From positions 1 to 46,448 of the forward strand of contig JAJYPS010000005.1 of the NCBI GenBank assembly GCA_021795215.1: a stretch of 46,448 nt of DNA, read 5' to 3'. Numbering within the stretch: the stretch's first letter is position 1; each line of letters opens with the position of its first letter. Made by a program: the position numbers and the translations under genes. The notes beneath the pieces are model-generated. The model searched no databases. It was not told the DNA's origin and saw only the letters and a list, made by a program, of their open reading frames with translations. Shown piece after piece: positions 45,594-46,448 of the stretch. This DNA is from Actinomycetes bacterium (lineage in GTDB: Bacteria; Actinomycetota; Acidimicrobiia; Acidimicrobiales; JAKAOS01).

Positions 45594-46448
45594 TCAACTG
45601 GCCGAACCGCACAGTACCGGCTGAAAGTAGATCGTCGGGGAACCGTTGGCCACGATCTGCTTACTGCTACCAAAGTGGACGTTCACATACCATCCCGTCT
45701 TCGGCAAGGGACTTGTCACATTATGAAAGACTGTCTTCGATACTCCCGACCCGGTGCTCCCGACCACAATATCCTTCAGGTCATACTTAATAGAACCTTG
45801 CGATGCACAGCTCCCCAAGTGTACATGCGCCGCATGACTGGTATTAGGCGGCAATCCAGTTGCACGCACAGTAACAGACAGCATCTTAGCAGAGCGACTA
45901 TATGTTACTTTAGCAGAACCAGAGGGATGGAGTCCGCTCTGAGGTGGAGCGGAGACAGTCAGCATATCCGACGCTGTCGAAGAACCAGCCAGAATATTGG
46001 CACAGCCGAGCGGTGTAAAACCCAATGCACTACTTATCTGGGAACTATTCCCAAGATGTATATTAAAGTAACTATGTGCGGTCGGTATACCAGCTGGGCT
46101 AGGCACCGCTGCAGTCACAGACTCATTGATAGCGCCAACTGCGTTAGCAGTCACATCAGGAAAGTCGACGGCGACGGGACCCTGGCTACTGCACGAGCCC
46201 TGATGAATATGGAGCGCATGAGAGCTACCAGGAGTGAAGTCGCTCATGGCAACGTGGGCAGTGATCTTGTGTGTCGAGCTACTCCAGGAGAGGTTTACAG
46301 TGCCTGTTGGTGCATGACTGAGCGGAACCGTTACCGTCGAAGAGGTCCCTGAGGGAGTAGAGCTACCGGAACCATTAGAAGGGGGCCGAGTAGGGCCACA
46401 AGCCGCTAGCGAGGCCCGCGGTCCAAGCGCTGCAACGCGCGTCAAGCC
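45594..46448 (-). CDS. Predicted lipoprotein with two CHRD-like repeats (partial at the right edge)
   Basis: At least 284 residues, with the N-terminus probably outside the window. A lipobox-like LAACG lies near the visible start, followed by a Ser/Thr/Gly linker. Two similar domains follow: HALHIHQGSCSSQGPVAVDF with SYFNIHLGNSSQI, and HAAHVHLGSCASQGSIKYDL with WYVNVHFGSSKQI. The His-x-His and Gly-Ser-Cys pattern is that of CHRD/superoxide-dismutase-like extracytoplasmic domains. Each carries a pair of cysteines. The gene has many A/T-ending codons (TTA, AGA, ATA) and lower GC than its neighbours, a sign of recent transfer. Confidence 0.72.
   Translation of the reverse strand, partial: GLTRVAALGPRASLAACGPTRPPSNGSGSSTPSGTSSTVTVPLSHAPTGTVNLSWSSSTHKITAHVAMSDFTPGSSHALHIHQGSCSSQGPVAVDFPDVTANAVGAINESVTAAVPSPAGIPTAHSYFNIHLGNSSQISSALGFTPLGCANILAGSSTASDMLTVSAPPQSGLHPSGSAKVTYSRSAKMLSVTVRATGLPPNTSHAAHVHLGSCASQGSIKYDLKDIVVGSTGSGVSKTVFHNVTSPLPKTGWYVNVHFGSSKQIVANGSPTIYFQPVLCGSAS

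Overview
The window is about 46 kb of high-GC DNA and is almost fully coding. It most likely comes from the chromosome of an actinobacterium. The best evidence is the block at 7.1-10.4 kb, which follows the gcvH / garA / ftsR-type merR / bifunctional nuclease / merR order of the mycobacterial Rv1826-Rv1830 region. The gas-vesicle gene set is also of the Streptomyces type (gvpO, A, F, Y, Z, J, L, S, K). Frequent GTG and TTG starts and 1-11 nt gene overlaps fit this. A deep-branching class such as Acidimicrobiia is possible, but that is inference.

Layout. 0-3 kb: a winged-helix/coiled-coil protein, a GAF-PP2C phosphatase and a small membrane protein. 3.1-10.4 kb: ccdA, a CDP-alcohol phosphatidyltransferase overlapping a nucleotidyltransferase/phosphomannomutase fusion, then the gcvH-garA-ftsR-nuclease-merR block. 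10.8-15.8 kb: an MFS exporter with a MerR regulator, three cell-envelope proteins and a flavin reductase. 15.9-22.3 kb: a cupin and the glutamate synthase genes gltD and gltB. 22.4-30.3 kb: a divergent gas-vesicle cluster. The minus arm is gvpO-J-L-S-F/L and the plus arm is gvpK-A-F-Y-Z. 30.4-45 kb: a rearranged Kdp potassium-transport region. It holds an orphan kdpA, a three-gene redox cassette (lipoyl carrier and two thioredoxin-fold proteins), then a 27-aa peptide, kdpF, a second kdpA, kdpB and kdpC, followed by an LCP-family protein, a small phosphatase, kdpE and a kdpD split into two divergent genes. 45-46.4 kb: visibly AT-richer DNA ending in a CHRD-like lipoprotein that runs off the window.

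How the genes fit together. GarA in mycobacteria switches 2-oxoglutarate flux toward glutamate and stimulates GltBD; both are present here, about 8 kb apart. The gas-vesicle genes provide the shell (GvpA, J, S), the assembly proteins (three GvpF/L proteins, K, O) and the Streptomyces-type accessory proteins Y and Z. Y and Z carry long tails of opposite charge. The Kdp region gives high-affinity K+ uptake plus an orphan KdpA with changed pore-loop residues. Its sensor is divided into a soluble ATP-binding/Usp protein and a membrane histidine kinase, transcribed divergently from starts 3 bp apart.

The most unusual points are the split kdpD, the second kdpA with acidic pore-loop substitutions and a redox cassette beside it, the oppositely charged GvpY/GvpZ tails, a GvpL with a repeat-linked N-terminal extension, and the phosphomannomutase domain that has lost all its catalytic motifs. 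No rRNA, tRNA, CRISPR array, transposase or intact mobile element was seen.
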